Shown here one piece after another: positions 54,166 to 62,307 of a DNA stretch of 62,307 nt. Under the pieces are notes generated by a model, which worked only from the letters and a program-made list of their open reading frames with translations, was not told the origin of the DNA and searched no databases. Origin of the DNA: Tissierellaceae bacterium (lineage in GTDB: Bacteria > Bacillota > Clostridia > Tissierellales > Tissierellaceae); NCBI GenBank assembly GCA_018434075.1, contig JAHDQA010000038.1, forward strand, positions 1-62,307, in the 5' to 3' direction. Each line of letters opens with the position of its first letter. Positions within the stretch are counted from its first letter, which is position 1. Position numbers and translations under genes: made by a program.

Positions 54166-55149
54166 TTATTCAACATATGCTTTTAATAATTCTAAGCACA
54201 TTATTATATCATCTTTAGAAACCATCTCTGATTGTGAATGTATATATCTGCAAGGTATAGATATTGCACCTGTTTTAACACCTGATTTAGACATATGAAT
54301 GGCACCTGCATCTGTTCCTCCATGTTCTAATACTTCTATTTGATATTTAATACCCTTTGCTTCAGCTAATTCAATCAAAGCATCTTTTATATCTTTATGA
54401 GCTATTAGGGAATAATCCATTGCCTTAATTGCTGCTCCATTAAAGAGTTTTACATTGAGTTTTTCGCTTTTTGGTGTATCAAAAGTTGATGTAACGTCAA
54501 CTGCCAAACCAATGTCAGGTTCAATTGAGAATGCAGCAGTTTTAGCACCCCTCATTCCTACTTCTTCTTGTACAGAAAATACGAAATATAAATCGTTTGA
54601 ATTTTTCATAACGTTTTTTATAGTTTCTATTAATATATAGCAACCAATTCTATCATCAAGATAAGGCGAGATTATTACTTTATCGCTTTCTAAAAACTCA
54701 TTTTGAAAAATACAAATATCTCCAATTTTAACTTTATTTAATGTTTCTTCTCTACCATTAGTCCCTATGTCAATGTATAAGTTATCGACTTTGATTTTGT
54801 TGTCTTCTTCTAGTTTTTCTGAATAAACAACTCCTATTGTCCCATTCTCAAATCTCACTCTTTGTCCCAACAATAAAGCTGGCTTAATACCACCAATGTT
54901 TGTAAATCTTATAAATCCTTTTTCATCAATATCTATTGCCATCAATCCTATTTGATCCATATGTGATGAGATCATAATCTTTTTCCCAAGCCCTTTTTTA
55001 TGTGCAATTAAATTGCCAAGAGCATCTATTTTAATTTCATCTACATATTCTTTGATTTCGTTTGCTATTAAGTTTCTTATCTTTTCTTCTCTTGATGAAG
55101 GCCCGTAAGTTGTCACAATTTCTTTTAATAAGCTAGAATCTATTATCAT
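54166..55149 (-). CDS. M42-family aminopeptidase (copy 3 of 3)
   Basis: Cobalt/zinc aminopeptidase of the tetrahedral TET/FrvX/PepA group, with a role in peptide turnover. Metal ligands can be followed through ISSHMDQIG, YLDDRIG, VQEEVGMRGA, VDVTSTFD and the C-terminal CRYIHSQSE. 327 residues from ATG 55149 behind GAGGGGGA; GTG 55164 in frame is part of that site. Overlaps copy 2 by 17 nt. Last gene of the unit. Confidence 0.92.
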   Translation of the reverse strand: MIIDSSLLKEIVTTYGPSSREEKIRNLIANEIKEYVDEIKIDALGNLIAHKKGLGKKIMISSHMDQIGLMAIDIDEKGFIRFTNIGGIKPALLLGQRVRFENGTIGVVYSEKLEEDNKIKVDNLYIDIGTNGREETLNKVKIGDICIFQNEFLESDKVIISPYLDDRIGCYILIETIKNVMKNSNDLYFVFSVQEEVGMRGAKTAAFSIEPDIGLAVDVTSTFDTPKSEKLNVKLFNGAAIKAMDYSLIAHKDIKDALIELAEAKGIKYQIEVLEHGGTDAGAIHMSKSGVKTGAISIPCRYIHSQSEMVSKDDIIMCLELLKAYVE

Positions 55150-56173
55150 TTTCTTCCCCCTCACAAAGAATTGGCATTAAATGTTTTATTAGTAAAATAG
55201 TATTGTAGTAATCATCTTTATTTATCATTGAAGCAGTACTGTGTATATACCTTGTTGCTAAAGATAATGCTAATGTTTTTGATCCTGATCTAGAGACTTG
55301 AATCTCTCCAGCATCATTCCCTCCACTTGAAGTCTTTCTGTACTGATACGGAATATTGTATCTCTTTGCAGTCGCTATTGCTTTCTCTCTTAGTTCATAA
55401 TCATACAAAGAGTGCCTATCTATCAAAGAAATTGCTGGTCCTTGTCCTAATTGTGTGGGTATCAAATGTGAATCTAGCTCTGGCATCTCATAGCAAACTG
55501 TGCCTTCTAAAATGACACTTATATCAGGTTTTACACTATAAGCAGCTGGTCCTGCACCAACTAAACCAACTTCTTCCATAACTGTAAAAGCGGCGTAAAA
55601 ATCATATTCTATATGATCATCTTTTATTAAATCAATTAAAATTGAACAGCCCACTCTGTCATCCAATGCTTTTGCTTTAATATATCCATCGCCAAATTCC
55701 TCATATTTAGTATTAAAAGCAATATAATCTCCAATTTCTATTAATTGTTCTGCTTCATTTCTATTATCAACACCAATATCTATATATAAATCAGATAAAG
55801 GAATTGTATTGTCCCTCTCGTCGTTTTTTTGTAAATGTATTGGTTTAGCACCTATTACTCCGGGTACTCTTTTATTCCCGATATTCACAGTCTTTGAAAC
55901 CAAAATTCTCTTATCTATTCCACCAACAGTAGTGAATTTTATAAACCCTTGTTCATCAATATCCGTTACTATAAGACCTACTTCATCCATATGGGCAGCA
56001 AATAACACTTTTTTATTTGATTTTTTAGTCCCTTTCTTATGAACTATTAGATTCCCTATTTTATCAATTTTTATTTCATCTGCATATTTCTCCACTTCTC
56101 TATATATTATATCTCTTACTTCTTTCTCGTTACCAGACACGCCATTAGCTTGAGTTAATATTTCTAATAACAT
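55133..56173 (-). CDS. M42-family aminopeptidase (copy 2 of 3)
   Basis: 346 residues. AAHMDEVGLIV, ALDDRVGCSI, VMEEVGLVGA, LEGTVCYEMP and LATRYIHSTAS carry the metal and catalytic residues, so it seems active. Differs from its neighbours in the third metal region (LEGT in place of VDVT). Overlaps copy 1 by 10 nt and copy 3 by 17 nt, which points to tight coupling and perhaps mixed oligomers. Confidence 0.92.
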   Translation of the reverse strand: MLLEILTQANGVSGNEKEVRDIIYREVEKYADEIKIDKIGNLIVHKKGTKKSNKKVLFAAHMDEVGLIVTDIDEQGFIKFTTVGGIDKRILVSKTVNIGNKRVPGVIGAKPIHLQKNDERDNTIPLSDLYIDIGVDNRNEAEQLIEIGDYIAFNTKYEEFGDGYIKAKALDDRVGCSILIDLIKDDHIEYDFYAAFTVMEEVGLVGAGPAAYSVKPDISVILEGTVCYEMPELDSHLIPTQLGQGPAISLIDRHSLYDYELREKAIATAKRYNIPYQYRKTSSGGNDAGEIQVSRSGSKTLALSLATRYIHSTASMINKDDYYNTILLIKHLMPILCEGEENDNRF

Positions 56174-57225
56174 AATTTTTCCTCCGTAAAACTATTGTCA
56201 TTTTTTTTGATGCTTTTAATAAAATTAGATAAAAGAATCGAAGTAAATCTAATATCTTTTAAATCAACCAATTCTACGGATGTATGCATATATCTTAGTG
56301 GTACAGAAATAACTAGCGTAGGTATCCCTTCTTTAGTTATTTGAATAGCACAACCATCAGTACCAGTTGGTCCTGGTTCGACAGAGTGTTGATAAGGAGT
56401 GTTGTACTCTTTTGCAATCTCTATTAATCTCTTCCTTAGGTTGTTATCTACATTGCCTCCTAAAGTTATTCCAGGACCTTTTCCCATCATTAAAGTTTCT
56501 GATTTATTTAATTCAGGAGTATGACCAAATCCCACATCTATTGCAATCCCGATATTTGGGTTTATTGAATATGCACTTGTAGTCCCACCACTCATGGTAA
56601 CTTCCTCTTGCACAGTACACACCATGTACACATCTGGATAGTGTTTAAAACCACTCAATCGCTTAGCCAAATCATATAAAACTGCAACACCCACTCTATC
56701 GTCCATAGATTTACCACTAATTCTCTCATTTGCTAAAGGAATTGTCTCTCTTTTAATACTAATAAAGTCACCAACATGTATATATTTTATAAGTTCTTGT
56801 TTGCGATAACCAGTATCAATTATCATATCCTTTATCTTTAAACTCTTCTCTTGTTCATCTTTATCCATCATATGAGGTGGTTTAGTTCCAATAATTCCTG
56901 GTATAACTTTACTTCCATGCACTAATACTTCTTGTCCGACTATGGTCCTTGGATCAACGCCGCCAACTTCAGTGAATCTCAAAAACCCGTTATCCTCAAT
57001 TCTTGTTACCATTAAGCCAATTTCATCCATATGTGCGGCTAACATTATTTTAAAATCATCATTATTTGTGCCTTTCTTACAAAAAATAACATTCCCTAAT
57101 GAGTCTATTTCTGTGCTGTCCACATAATCTTTGAACATGTCAATGATTACTTCATTTAAATTATACTCTTGTCCAGATACTCCACATGCATTTGTTAATG
57201 TTATCAATGCCTCTTTGATATCCAT
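56164..57225 (-). CDS. M42-family aminopeptidase (copy 1 of 3)
   Basis: 353 residues. AAHMDEIGLMV, SMDDRVGVAVL, VQEEVTMSGG, AIDVGFGHTP and VPLRYMHTSVE. First gene of the three, with its own promoter (57247-57275) overlapped by a dyad. The three copies differ well beyond recent duplication, so they are old paralogues with likely different peptide preferences. Confidence 0.92.
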   Translation of the reverse strand: MDIKEALITLTNACGVSGQEYNLNEVIIDMFKDYVDSTEIDSLGNVIFCKKGTNNDDFKIMLAAHMDEIGLMVTRIEDNGFLRFTEVGGVDPRTIVGQEVLVHGSKVIPGIIGTKPPHMMDKDEQEKSLKIKDMIIDTGYRKQELIKYIHVGDFISIKRETIPLANERISGKSMDDRVGVAVLYDLAKRLSGFKHYPDVYMVCTVQEEVTMSGGTTSAYSINPNIGIAIDVGFGHTPELNKSETLMMGKGPGITLGGNVDNNLRKRLIEIAKEYNTPYQHSVEPGPTGTDGCAIQITKEGIPTLVISVPLRYMHTSVELVDLKDIRFTSILLSNFIKSIKKNDNSFTEEKLCY

Positions 57226-57246
57226 AATTTCACCTCTTTACTTTGC

Positions 57247-57275
57247 TATATATATGAAATGGGTTGTAAATACAA
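57247..57275 (-). promoter_or_regulatory. Candidate M42 operon promoter
   Basis: On the - strand, TTGTAT (57270-57275), a 17-nt spacer and TATATA (57247-57252). The -35 lies inside the dyad at 57260-57279. Confidence 0.5.
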
Positions 57276-57279
57276 CCCA
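57260..57279. repeat. 20-bp dyad over the M42 promoter / ispH terminator region
   Basis: TGGGTTGTA (57260-57268), AA, TACAACCCA (57271-57279): perfect arms. As RNA on the - strand it is a hairpin followed by ATTTCATATA, a poor terminator for ispH; as DNA it could be an operator. Confidence 0.6.
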
Positions 57280-57294
57280 CTAGCTTTATGTTAG

Positions 57295-59214
57295 TTACTC
57301 TTCACTTGAATTATTCACTTTATTCTCAATATCTTTATGGCTTAAATTTACCTTTTTATTTTCTTCATCTATATCAACTATTTCAACTTTAATTTTATCA
57401 CCAATCTTCAAAACATCTGATGGCTTTTCTATGTGTTCATTAGAAATTTGAGATACATGCAATAAACCATCCACTCCGTTAATTAGTCTGACAAAGGCTC
57501 CAAAATCTAATAAATTTACAATCTCTCCCTCAACGATATCTCCAACCTTATAATTCTTAATAAACTCTTCCCATGGTTCTTGCAAAGTTTGCTTCAACCC
57601 TAATGAAATTTTTCCTTTCTCTTTATCGACATTTAATACTTTTACTTCCACTTCTTGCCCTTCTTGTAACACTTCAGATGGATGTTTGATTCTATACCAA
57701 GCCATATCAGAAATGTGTATTAAGCCATCTACGCCGCCTATATCAACAAAGGCACCAAAATCAGTTATTCTTTGAACCTTCCCTTTAATGATGTCATTTT
57801 CATGTATGTTTTCCCAAAGATCTTTCTTCTTTTCCTCTTTTTCTTCCTTTTCTACTATCTTACTAGACAATATTAATTTCTTTTTTTCTATATCAAAATC
57901 AATAATTTTACATTTGAGAATTTTCCCTACATATTGATTTAAATCTTTTACAAATTTAACAGATACTTGTGACGCAGGGATAAACCCATTAACACCATCA
58001 ATTGAAGCAATTAAACCACCTTTGACCACATTCTTTACTTTTGCTTCTACTGTTTCATTATTTTTGAATTTTTCCTCAAGTTTTTCCCAATCTTTTAAAT
58101 ATTCTACTCGTTTAGCCGAAAGAACGACATTTCCTTCACCATCATCTAGCTTTAAAACATAAACATCAATCTCATCACCTACTTTGAACATATCTTTCGG
58201 ATTTACATTTGAGTCTTTTGAAAGTTCTTCTCTCTGAATAATTCCATCGCTCTTGTAATTAATGTTTACCATAACTTCATTGTTTGTTACATATAAAACA
58301 GTTCCTTTTAGTACATCGCCACGATTAATTCTCTTGAAAGAACTATCTATAGCCTCCATCATTTCATCCTTATTGAAATTTTCCATTACCCTAACAGCCT
58401 CCTTAATTATCCAATCAGGTGTTGAAGCACCTGCTGTTATACCTATTTTATTAAATTTAATTAATTCTTGCAAAGAAATTTCATGTATAGATTCTATAAG
58501 ATATACATTGTTATTGTATATTTTACTTATTTCTGCTAATTTCTTTGTGTTTGAGCTATTTTTACCACCTAATATTAACATTGCGTCAACTTCTTTGGCT
58601 AATTCTGCAGCAGATTCTTGTCTCAATCTCGTTGCATTACATATTGTATTAAAAACAATTGTCTCTTTAGATTTATTTTCAACGATTTTTGATATTTCAT
58701 TAAATTTATCCATATTATTGGTTGTTTGAGACACAACACATACTCTATCCATCGGTTCTAGTTTGTTTGCATCTTCTATTGTGTTTACTATATATGCTTT
58801 ATTGCTGCACCAACCATTTATACCTATTACTTCTGGGTGATTTTTGTCGCCAATGATCACTATATCATACCCTTTATCGCTATATTCAGAAACTTTCTTA
58901 TGAACAGATTTTACATAAGGACAGGTGCAGTCAACAATTCTGAATCCAAGTTTTTCGATTTCATCAATTGTATGTTTAGGTAACCCATGCGATCTAATAA
59001 TAACTGATCCGATTTGCTTGTTAAGTAAATCATCTATTGAATCTATAGTAATAAGTCCTTTGTCTTCTAAAAAGTTAACCACTTGTTGATTATGAACCAA
59101 TGGTCCATATGAATATACTATTTCCTCATTTTTGATTGTTTCTAATGCAGTGTTCATAGCTCTCTCTACTCCAAAACAAAATCCTGCATTTTTTGATATA
59201 ATTATCTCCACCAT
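57295..59214 (-). CDS. ispH: IspH (HMBPP reductase) fused to four S1 RNA-binding domains
   Basis: 639 residues. Residues 1-285 are IspH, the last MEP-pathway enzyme, making IPP and DMAPP; [4Fe-4S] ligands C13 (GFCFGV), C98 (DCTCP) and C192 (NTICNAT), plus the catalytic TxxE region. Residues about 300-630 hold four S1 domains (near 301, 386, 473 and 559; ITDFGAFVDIGGVDGLIHIS and LLDFGAFVRLINGVDGLLHV), like ribosomal protein S1. This fusion is known in Clostridia and may be their only S1. The start overlaps the plsC stop by 1 nt. Confidence 0.96.
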   Translation of the reverse strand: MVEIIISKNAGFCFGVERAMNTALETIKNEEIVYSYGPLVHNQQVVNFLEDKGLITIDSIDDLLNKQIGSVIIRSHGLPKHTIDEIEKLGFRIVDCTCPYVKSVHKKVSEYSDKGYDIVIIGDKNHPEVIGINGWCSNKAYIVNTIEDANKLEPMDRVCVVSQTTNNMDKFNEISKIVENKSKETIVFNTICNATRLRQESAAELAKEVDAMLILGGKNSSNTKKLAEISKIYNNNVYLIESIHEISLQELIKFNKIGITAGASTPDWIIKEAVRVMENFNKDEMMEAIDSSFKRINRGDVLKGTVLYVTNNEVMVNINYKSDGIIQREELSKDSNVNPKDMFKVGDEIDVYVLKLDDGEGNVVLSAKRVEYLKDWEKLEEKFKNNETVEAKVKNVVKGGLIASIDGVNGFIPASQVSVKFVKDLNQYVGKILKCKIIDFDIEKKKLILSSKIVEKEEKEEKKKDLWENIHENDIIKGKVQRITDFGAFVDIGGVDGLIHISDMAWYRIKHPSEVLQEGQEVEVKVLNVDKEKGKISLGLKQTLQEPWEEFIKNYKVGDIVEGEIVNLLDFGAFVRLINGVDGLLHVSQISNEHIEKPSDVLKIGDKIKVEIVDIDEENKKVNLSHKDIENKVNNSSEE

Positions 59215-59792
59215 TAACCTCCTAATTCATAAACTTTTCTCATAATATCTTTGCTTATTTCTGTATATTTTTCATTGTCGAGGATTGCATTTTCCTCTAA
59301 TTCTATAAAAATAGGTTTACCAATTCTAATTTTTATCTTACTAAACAATTTATAGCTTCCTTCGCTGTACACTGGAAGTACTGGAGATTTTGACTTTATT
59401 GCAATCAAAGCAAGACCTGATTTTATATAATCTTCATTATAGTATTTAACACGAGTCCCTTCTGGGAAAATGCCTAATACTCTTTCTTCCTTTAATAGCC
59501 TAAGGGATTTTTTAATAGCTGCCACGTCATTTTTCTCTCTATCCACTGGAAATGCACCAAGCGAAAGTAATACCTTGGCAAAGAATTTATTCTTAAATAA
59601 TTCTTTTTTTGCCATCCAATGCACTTGTCTCGGAAAAAAAACAGCCAGAGTTACAGGATCCCAATTGCTATGATGATTAGAACATAATATAAGTCGTCCA
59701 TTCAATGGTATGTTTTCTTTGCCATCAACTTCTATCCTAAAAAAAAGTTTTTGAAATATAAATACTATACCTTTAGCAAAATTATAAAACAA
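59214..59792 (-). CDS. plsC: 1-acyl-sn-glycerol-3-phosphate acyltransferase (TTG start)
   Basis: Makes phosphatidic acid, the substrate of CdsA. 192 residues. NHHSNWD has the HX4D motif and FPEGTR the substrate-binding motif. One N-terminal membrane-associated helix. TTG at 59792 is placed by AAAGGAGAA in the cmk end. Sits in the common cmk-plsC-ispH order. Confidence 0.93.
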   Translation of the reverse strand: MFYNFAKGIVFIFQKLFFRIEVDGKENIPLNGRLILCSNHHSNWDPVTLAVFFPRQVHWMAKKELFKNKFFAKVLLSLGAFPVDREKNDVAAIKKSLRLLKEERVLGIFPEGTRVKYYNEDYIKSGLALIAIKSKSPVLPVYSEGSYKLFSKIKIRIGKPIFIELEENAILDNEKYTEISKDIMRKVYELGG

Positions 59793-59793
59793 C

Positions 59794-60459
59794 TTAATTT
59801 TCTCCTTTTATTAATTCTATAATTAAATCTACTACTTCATCAACTGTAAGATTTGTTGAATCTATAACAATAGCATCATCAGGAATTCTCAATGGCGATT
59901 CTTCTCTAGTACTGTCTATTTCATCTCTTTTTTTGATCTCCTCAACGATATCTTCTAATTTGATTTCAGTATCTCCTTTATCTACAAATTCTTTATATCT
60001 TCTTTTCCCTCTTTCCTCGGGTTTAGCAGTAATATAAAATTTGTGTGAGGCATTAGGTAATACTACTGTTCCTATATCTCTTCCATCCATGATGACATTG
60101 TTCTTGCTCGCCATTTTTTGTTGAAGTTCAACCATCTTTTTTCTTACTTCAGGATAGCTTGATACATATGATACATTTTGGTTAACTATACTTTCTCTTA
60201 TCTTATCATCAACAATTACTCCATCTAAGTAAATGTGATTATCTAAAAATGTAATTTCTGTGTTATCGAGCAATCTTAAAACTTCATTTTCATTCTTGGG
60301 ATCTAACCCATTTTCTAAAACCTTCAAAGTATAAGCCCTATACATTGCACCTGTATCTATATATTCTAGATTTAATTTTTTTGCAATTTCTTTTGCAACA
60401 GTGCTTTTCCCCGCACCTGCAGGTCCGTCAATAGCAATAGCTATCAAATCTTTATTCAT
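59794..60459 (-). CDS. cmk: Cytidylate kinase
   Basis: Phosphorylates CMP and dCMP. 221 residues. P-loop GPAGAGKS at 12-19, EYIDTGAMYRA, VIMDGRDIGTVVLP and KRRYKEF. AGGAGG stands about 12 nt before the ATG, slightly long. Supplies CDP/CTP for CDP-DAG made by CdsA. Confidence 0.96.
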   Translation of the reverse strand: MNKDLIAIAIDGPAGAGKSTVAKEIAKKLNLEYIDTGAMYRAYTLKVLENGLDPKNENEVLRLLDNTEITFLDNHIYLDGVIVDDKIRESIVNQNVSYVSSYPEVRKKMVELQQKMASKNNVIMDGRDIGTVVLPNASHKFYITAKPEERGKRRYKEFVDKGDTEIKLEDIVEEIKKRDEIDSTREESPLRIPDDAIVIDSTNLTVDEVVDLIIELIKGEN

Positions 60460-60488
60460 ATTTTCTTAATTTCCTCCTAAAGAATATA

Positions 60489-60504
60489 GCCACCAAAAGG
60501 TGGC
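60489..60504. terminator. Small hairpin between aroH and cmk
   Basis: GCCACC (60489-60494), AAAA, GGTGGC (60499-60504). No T-run follows on the - strand, so read-through to cmk is expected; it may be a weak attenuator. Confidence 0.4.
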
Positions 60505-60507
60505 AAT

Positions 60508-60870
60508 TTAACTTGAAAGATCAGGTCTAAGAACGCTAGCATCTCTTAAGTACACATGTTCAACTCCATCTTGGTTTGCCTCAGATAAATATAGTATCAA
60601 TACTCTAATGCATTTACTAAGACTTCCTTTTACAGCCATTTCTTGTGAGCACATCAAGCTACATTGAGTATACCCTAACATTCTAGCTGCCTTAGCAGGA
60701 TATTCAGCGTCTAAATCACCAGTGGCAGTAAATAGCATACATATCACATTATTCTTAATTATTTTATTTCTTTTTTCAATTGTTTCTAGTAATTCTATTG
60801 TAGAAGACGTTATACTCTCTACCGTATTAGCATCAACAGTTATAGCTCCTCTAATTGAGATGGTATTCAT
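60508..60870 (-). CDS. aroH: Chorismate mutase, AroH type
   Basis: Rearranges chorismate to prephenate for Phe/Tyr. 120 residues, the compact trimeric AroH fold. ISIRGAITVDANTVESI, FTATGDLDAEYPAKAAR and the late VYLRDASVLRPDL are typical. Placed before cmk as in many Clostridia. Own promoter at 60892-60919. The AspB-like aminotransferase at 36236 could act on prephenate, but this is speculative. Confidence 0.94.
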   Translation of the reverse strand: MNTISIRGAITVDANTVESITSSTIELLETIEKRNKIIKNNVICMLFTATGDLDAEYPAKAARMLGYTQCSLMCSQEMAVKGSLSKCIRVLILYLSEANQDGVEHVYLRDASVLRPDLSS

Positions 60871-60891
60871 AATAATCTCCTTATTAATTAT

Positions 60892-60919
60892 ATAATATTA
60901 AGTTCCTATTAACAAGCAA
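60892..60919 (-). promoter_or_regulatory. Candidate aroH-cmk-plsC-ispH promoter
   Basis: On the - strand, TTGCTT (60914-60919), a 16-nt spacer and TATTAT (60892-60897). It lies in the 50-nt gap between yhiN and aroH. Confidence 0.45.
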
Positions 60920-60920
60920 T

Positions 60921-62141
60921 TTATATATTAATTCCAGCCAAGTAGCCAGTTGAAAAAGCAATTTGTAAATTATATCCGCCAGTCAATGCGTCAACATCAA
61001 TAATTTCTCCTGCAAAATATAATCCCGGCACAATTTTTGATTCCATAGTAGAAGGATTAATTTCATCTACCTTTACTCCTCCACTAGTAACTATAGCCTC
61101 TTCAATTGGTCTTAATTTAACAAATTCTAATTCCAATCTTTTAATTGTATTAACTAAATTGCTTCTTTCTATTTTAGTAATCTGATTTACTTTTTTATCT
61201 GGCATAATGTTTGAATCGCTTATTATCCAATCTATAACGCTCTTTGGTAGCAAATCCACAAGAGCGTTTTTTATATCTTTGTTCTTGTATTTCTCAAAAT
61301 CTCTTAATATACGTAGTTCCAATTTATCATTTGTTAAAGCCGGTTTAAAATCGATAAACAGGTTTACATCTGGAATGTATTTGTTTATATAGTTGCTCAT
61401 AGTCAATACTATGGGACCTGAAATACCAAAATGAGTAAAAATCATTTCTCCAAACTCTTTATGTATTAATTTGCCTTCTTTTGTAGTTGCTATTAATTCT
61501 ACATTCTTTAGCGAAAGCCCTCTTACTTGATCTAAATAGTTACTCTTTATTTCCATTGGAACTAGTGATGCTTTTAATGGAACTACAGTATGTCCTAATT
61601 TTCTTGCAAATCTATATCCATCTCCTGTAGATCCTGTTGCTGGGTAGCTCATTCCACCAGTAGTTAAAATGATTTTATCAAATGTTTTTTTATCATTATC
61701 ATTAATTTCAATTATAAATTTACTTCCGTCATAATATACATCAGTAACTTTTGTTTTAAGTAATAAATTTACGCCAGATTTTATCAAATACTTTTCAAGA
61801 GCTTTATTTACATCAATTGATCTGTCTGTAATTGGAAAAACACGATTGCCTCTTTCTATTTTCACTTCCAATCCATATTCATTTAATAAATTTATCAGCA
61901 TATCATTGTTAAATGTATATAAGGCACTATATAGAAATTGAGAATTAGTAACAATATTATCAAAAAATTCATCAATAGGCGATGAATTTGTAATGTTGCA
62001 TCTCCCTTTACCAGTAATTAAAAGTTTTTTACCAATCATGTTGTTTTTCTCAAACAAAGTTACTTCATGCCCATTATTAGTTGCAATACAACTTGCAATG
62101 ATGCCAGATGGTCCTGCACCTATTACTGCTACTTTTGCCAT
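60921..62141 (-). CDS. FAD-dependent oxidoreductase, HI0933/YhiN family
   Basis: 406 residues. N-terminal FAD Rossmann motif VIGAGPSGIIAS, then KKLLITGKGRCNITN, TTGGMSYPATGSTGDGY, IFTHFGISGPIVL and the C-terminal GLYFAGEIIDVDALTGGYNLQ. These are family hallmarks. The reaction is not established for this family. Start ATG follows AAGGAGGG. Confidence 0.9.
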   Translation of the reverse strand: MAKVAVIGAGPSGIIASCIATNNGHEVTLFEKNNMIGKKLLITGKGRCNITNSSPIDEFFDNIVTNSQFLYSALYTFNNDMLINLLNEYGLEVKIERGNRVFPITDRSIDVNKALEKYLIKSGVNLLLKTKVTDVYYDGSKFIIEINDNDKKTFDKIILTTGGMSYPATGSTGDGYRFARKLGHTVVPLKASLVPMEIKSNYLDQVRGLSLKNVELIATTKEGKLIHKEFGEMIFTHFGISGPIVLTMSNYINKYIPDVNLFIDFKPALTNDKLELRILRDFEKYKNKDIKNALVDLLPKSVIDWIISDSNIMPDKKVNQITKIERSNLVNTIKRLELEFVKLRPIEEAIVTSGGVKVDEINPSTMESKIVPGLYFAGEIIDVDALTGGYNLQIAFSTGYLAGINI

Positions 62142-62307
62142 CTATTAACCCTCCTTTTTAATTATAATATTAGCTCGTTGCAAAACTCTACAACTCGCAT
62201 ATTTACTGCCTTTTTTTATATTGAAATGGCTAGATTCCCCCCATTTTGGGTATATATACAGTGTCAAAATGTGTATAACTCAAAACAAAACAGAAAGGAG
62301 AATCTTA
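62142..62307. other. Divergent intergenic region, probable gene start beyond the window
   Basis: Holds an inverted pair CATTTTG (62242-62248) / CAAAATG (62265-62271). AAAGGAG (62294-62300) at the very end looks like a ribosome site for a + strand gene starting past base 62307. No clear promoter could be assigned on either strand. Confidence 0.45.

Noticed and set aside
58262..58729. 155-aa + strand frame inside ispH
   Set aside because: Opposite well-conserved IspH sequence including the C192 region; no ribosome site.

Overview
This 62.3 kb window is a stretch of chromosome from a low-GC, Gram-positive anaerobe of the Clostridia/Tissierellia type. The reading frames are dense, use A/T-ending codons and start behind strong GGAGG-type ribosome sites. 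The gene order is the one conserved in Clostridia, and several signatures are typical of that group: a PolC-type polymerase, an IspH-S1 fusion, a 215-residue EF-Ts, and an hfq-miaA-mutL-mutS-miaB block next to lexA. The species cannot be fixed from the sequence. No rRNA, tRNA, CRISPR array, insertion sequence or prophage was seen.

Layout. Genes from 284 to 40175 are almost all on the + strand; the only exception is the small yneA-like gene beside lexA. They run: (i) rpsB-tsf-pyrH-frr; (ii) uppS-cdsA-rseP-ispG-polC, covering lipid, isoprenoid and replication functions, with dxr missing from its usual place; (iii) rimP-nusA-rnpM-infB-rbfA-nrnA-truB-ribF-rpsO-pnp, with ylxQ missing; (iv) an M16 peptidase, dut, uppP, ftsK/spoIIIE, rimO, pgsA, cinA and recA; (v) an unusual four-gene cassette between recA and rny; (vi) rny, a PHP phosphoesterase, a PadR-like regulator and an aminotransferase; (vii) a long AT-rich gap, a tyrosine recombinase, then a divergent yneA-like gene and lexA. 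From 40231 to 62141 all genes are on the - strand: ynbB, hfq, miaA, mutL, mutS and miaB; a fructose PTS operon that carries its own ptsI; three overlapping M42 aminopeptidase genes; ispH-S1, plsC, cmk, aroH; and a YhiN-type flavoprotein.

Most notable system. Between recA and rny lie an SbcD/Mre11-like nuclease (29834-30802), a protein with the Rad50/SbcC N-terminal ATPase half ending in a CPYC zinc-hook-like motif (30811-32256), an 82-residue coiled-coil protein (32260-32508), and a protein with the Rad50/SbcC C-terminal ATPase half (32517-33173). This looks like a Mre11-Rad50 machine whose ATPase is split at the zinc hook. No promoter or good terminator is visible between recA and the cassette, and recA has a LexA box at its start site, so the cassette may be SOS-induced.

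Other regulatory observations: three LexA boxes between lexA and the yneA-like gene; a 38-bp near-perfect palindrome at the recombinase start site that resembles a tyrosine-recombinase core site; a pair of mutually exclusive hairpins that could control the pyrH ribosome site; structured leaders before rpsB, rimP and rpsO; a likely AUU or unusually spaced start for rny; and a dyad over the promoter of the M42 operon.
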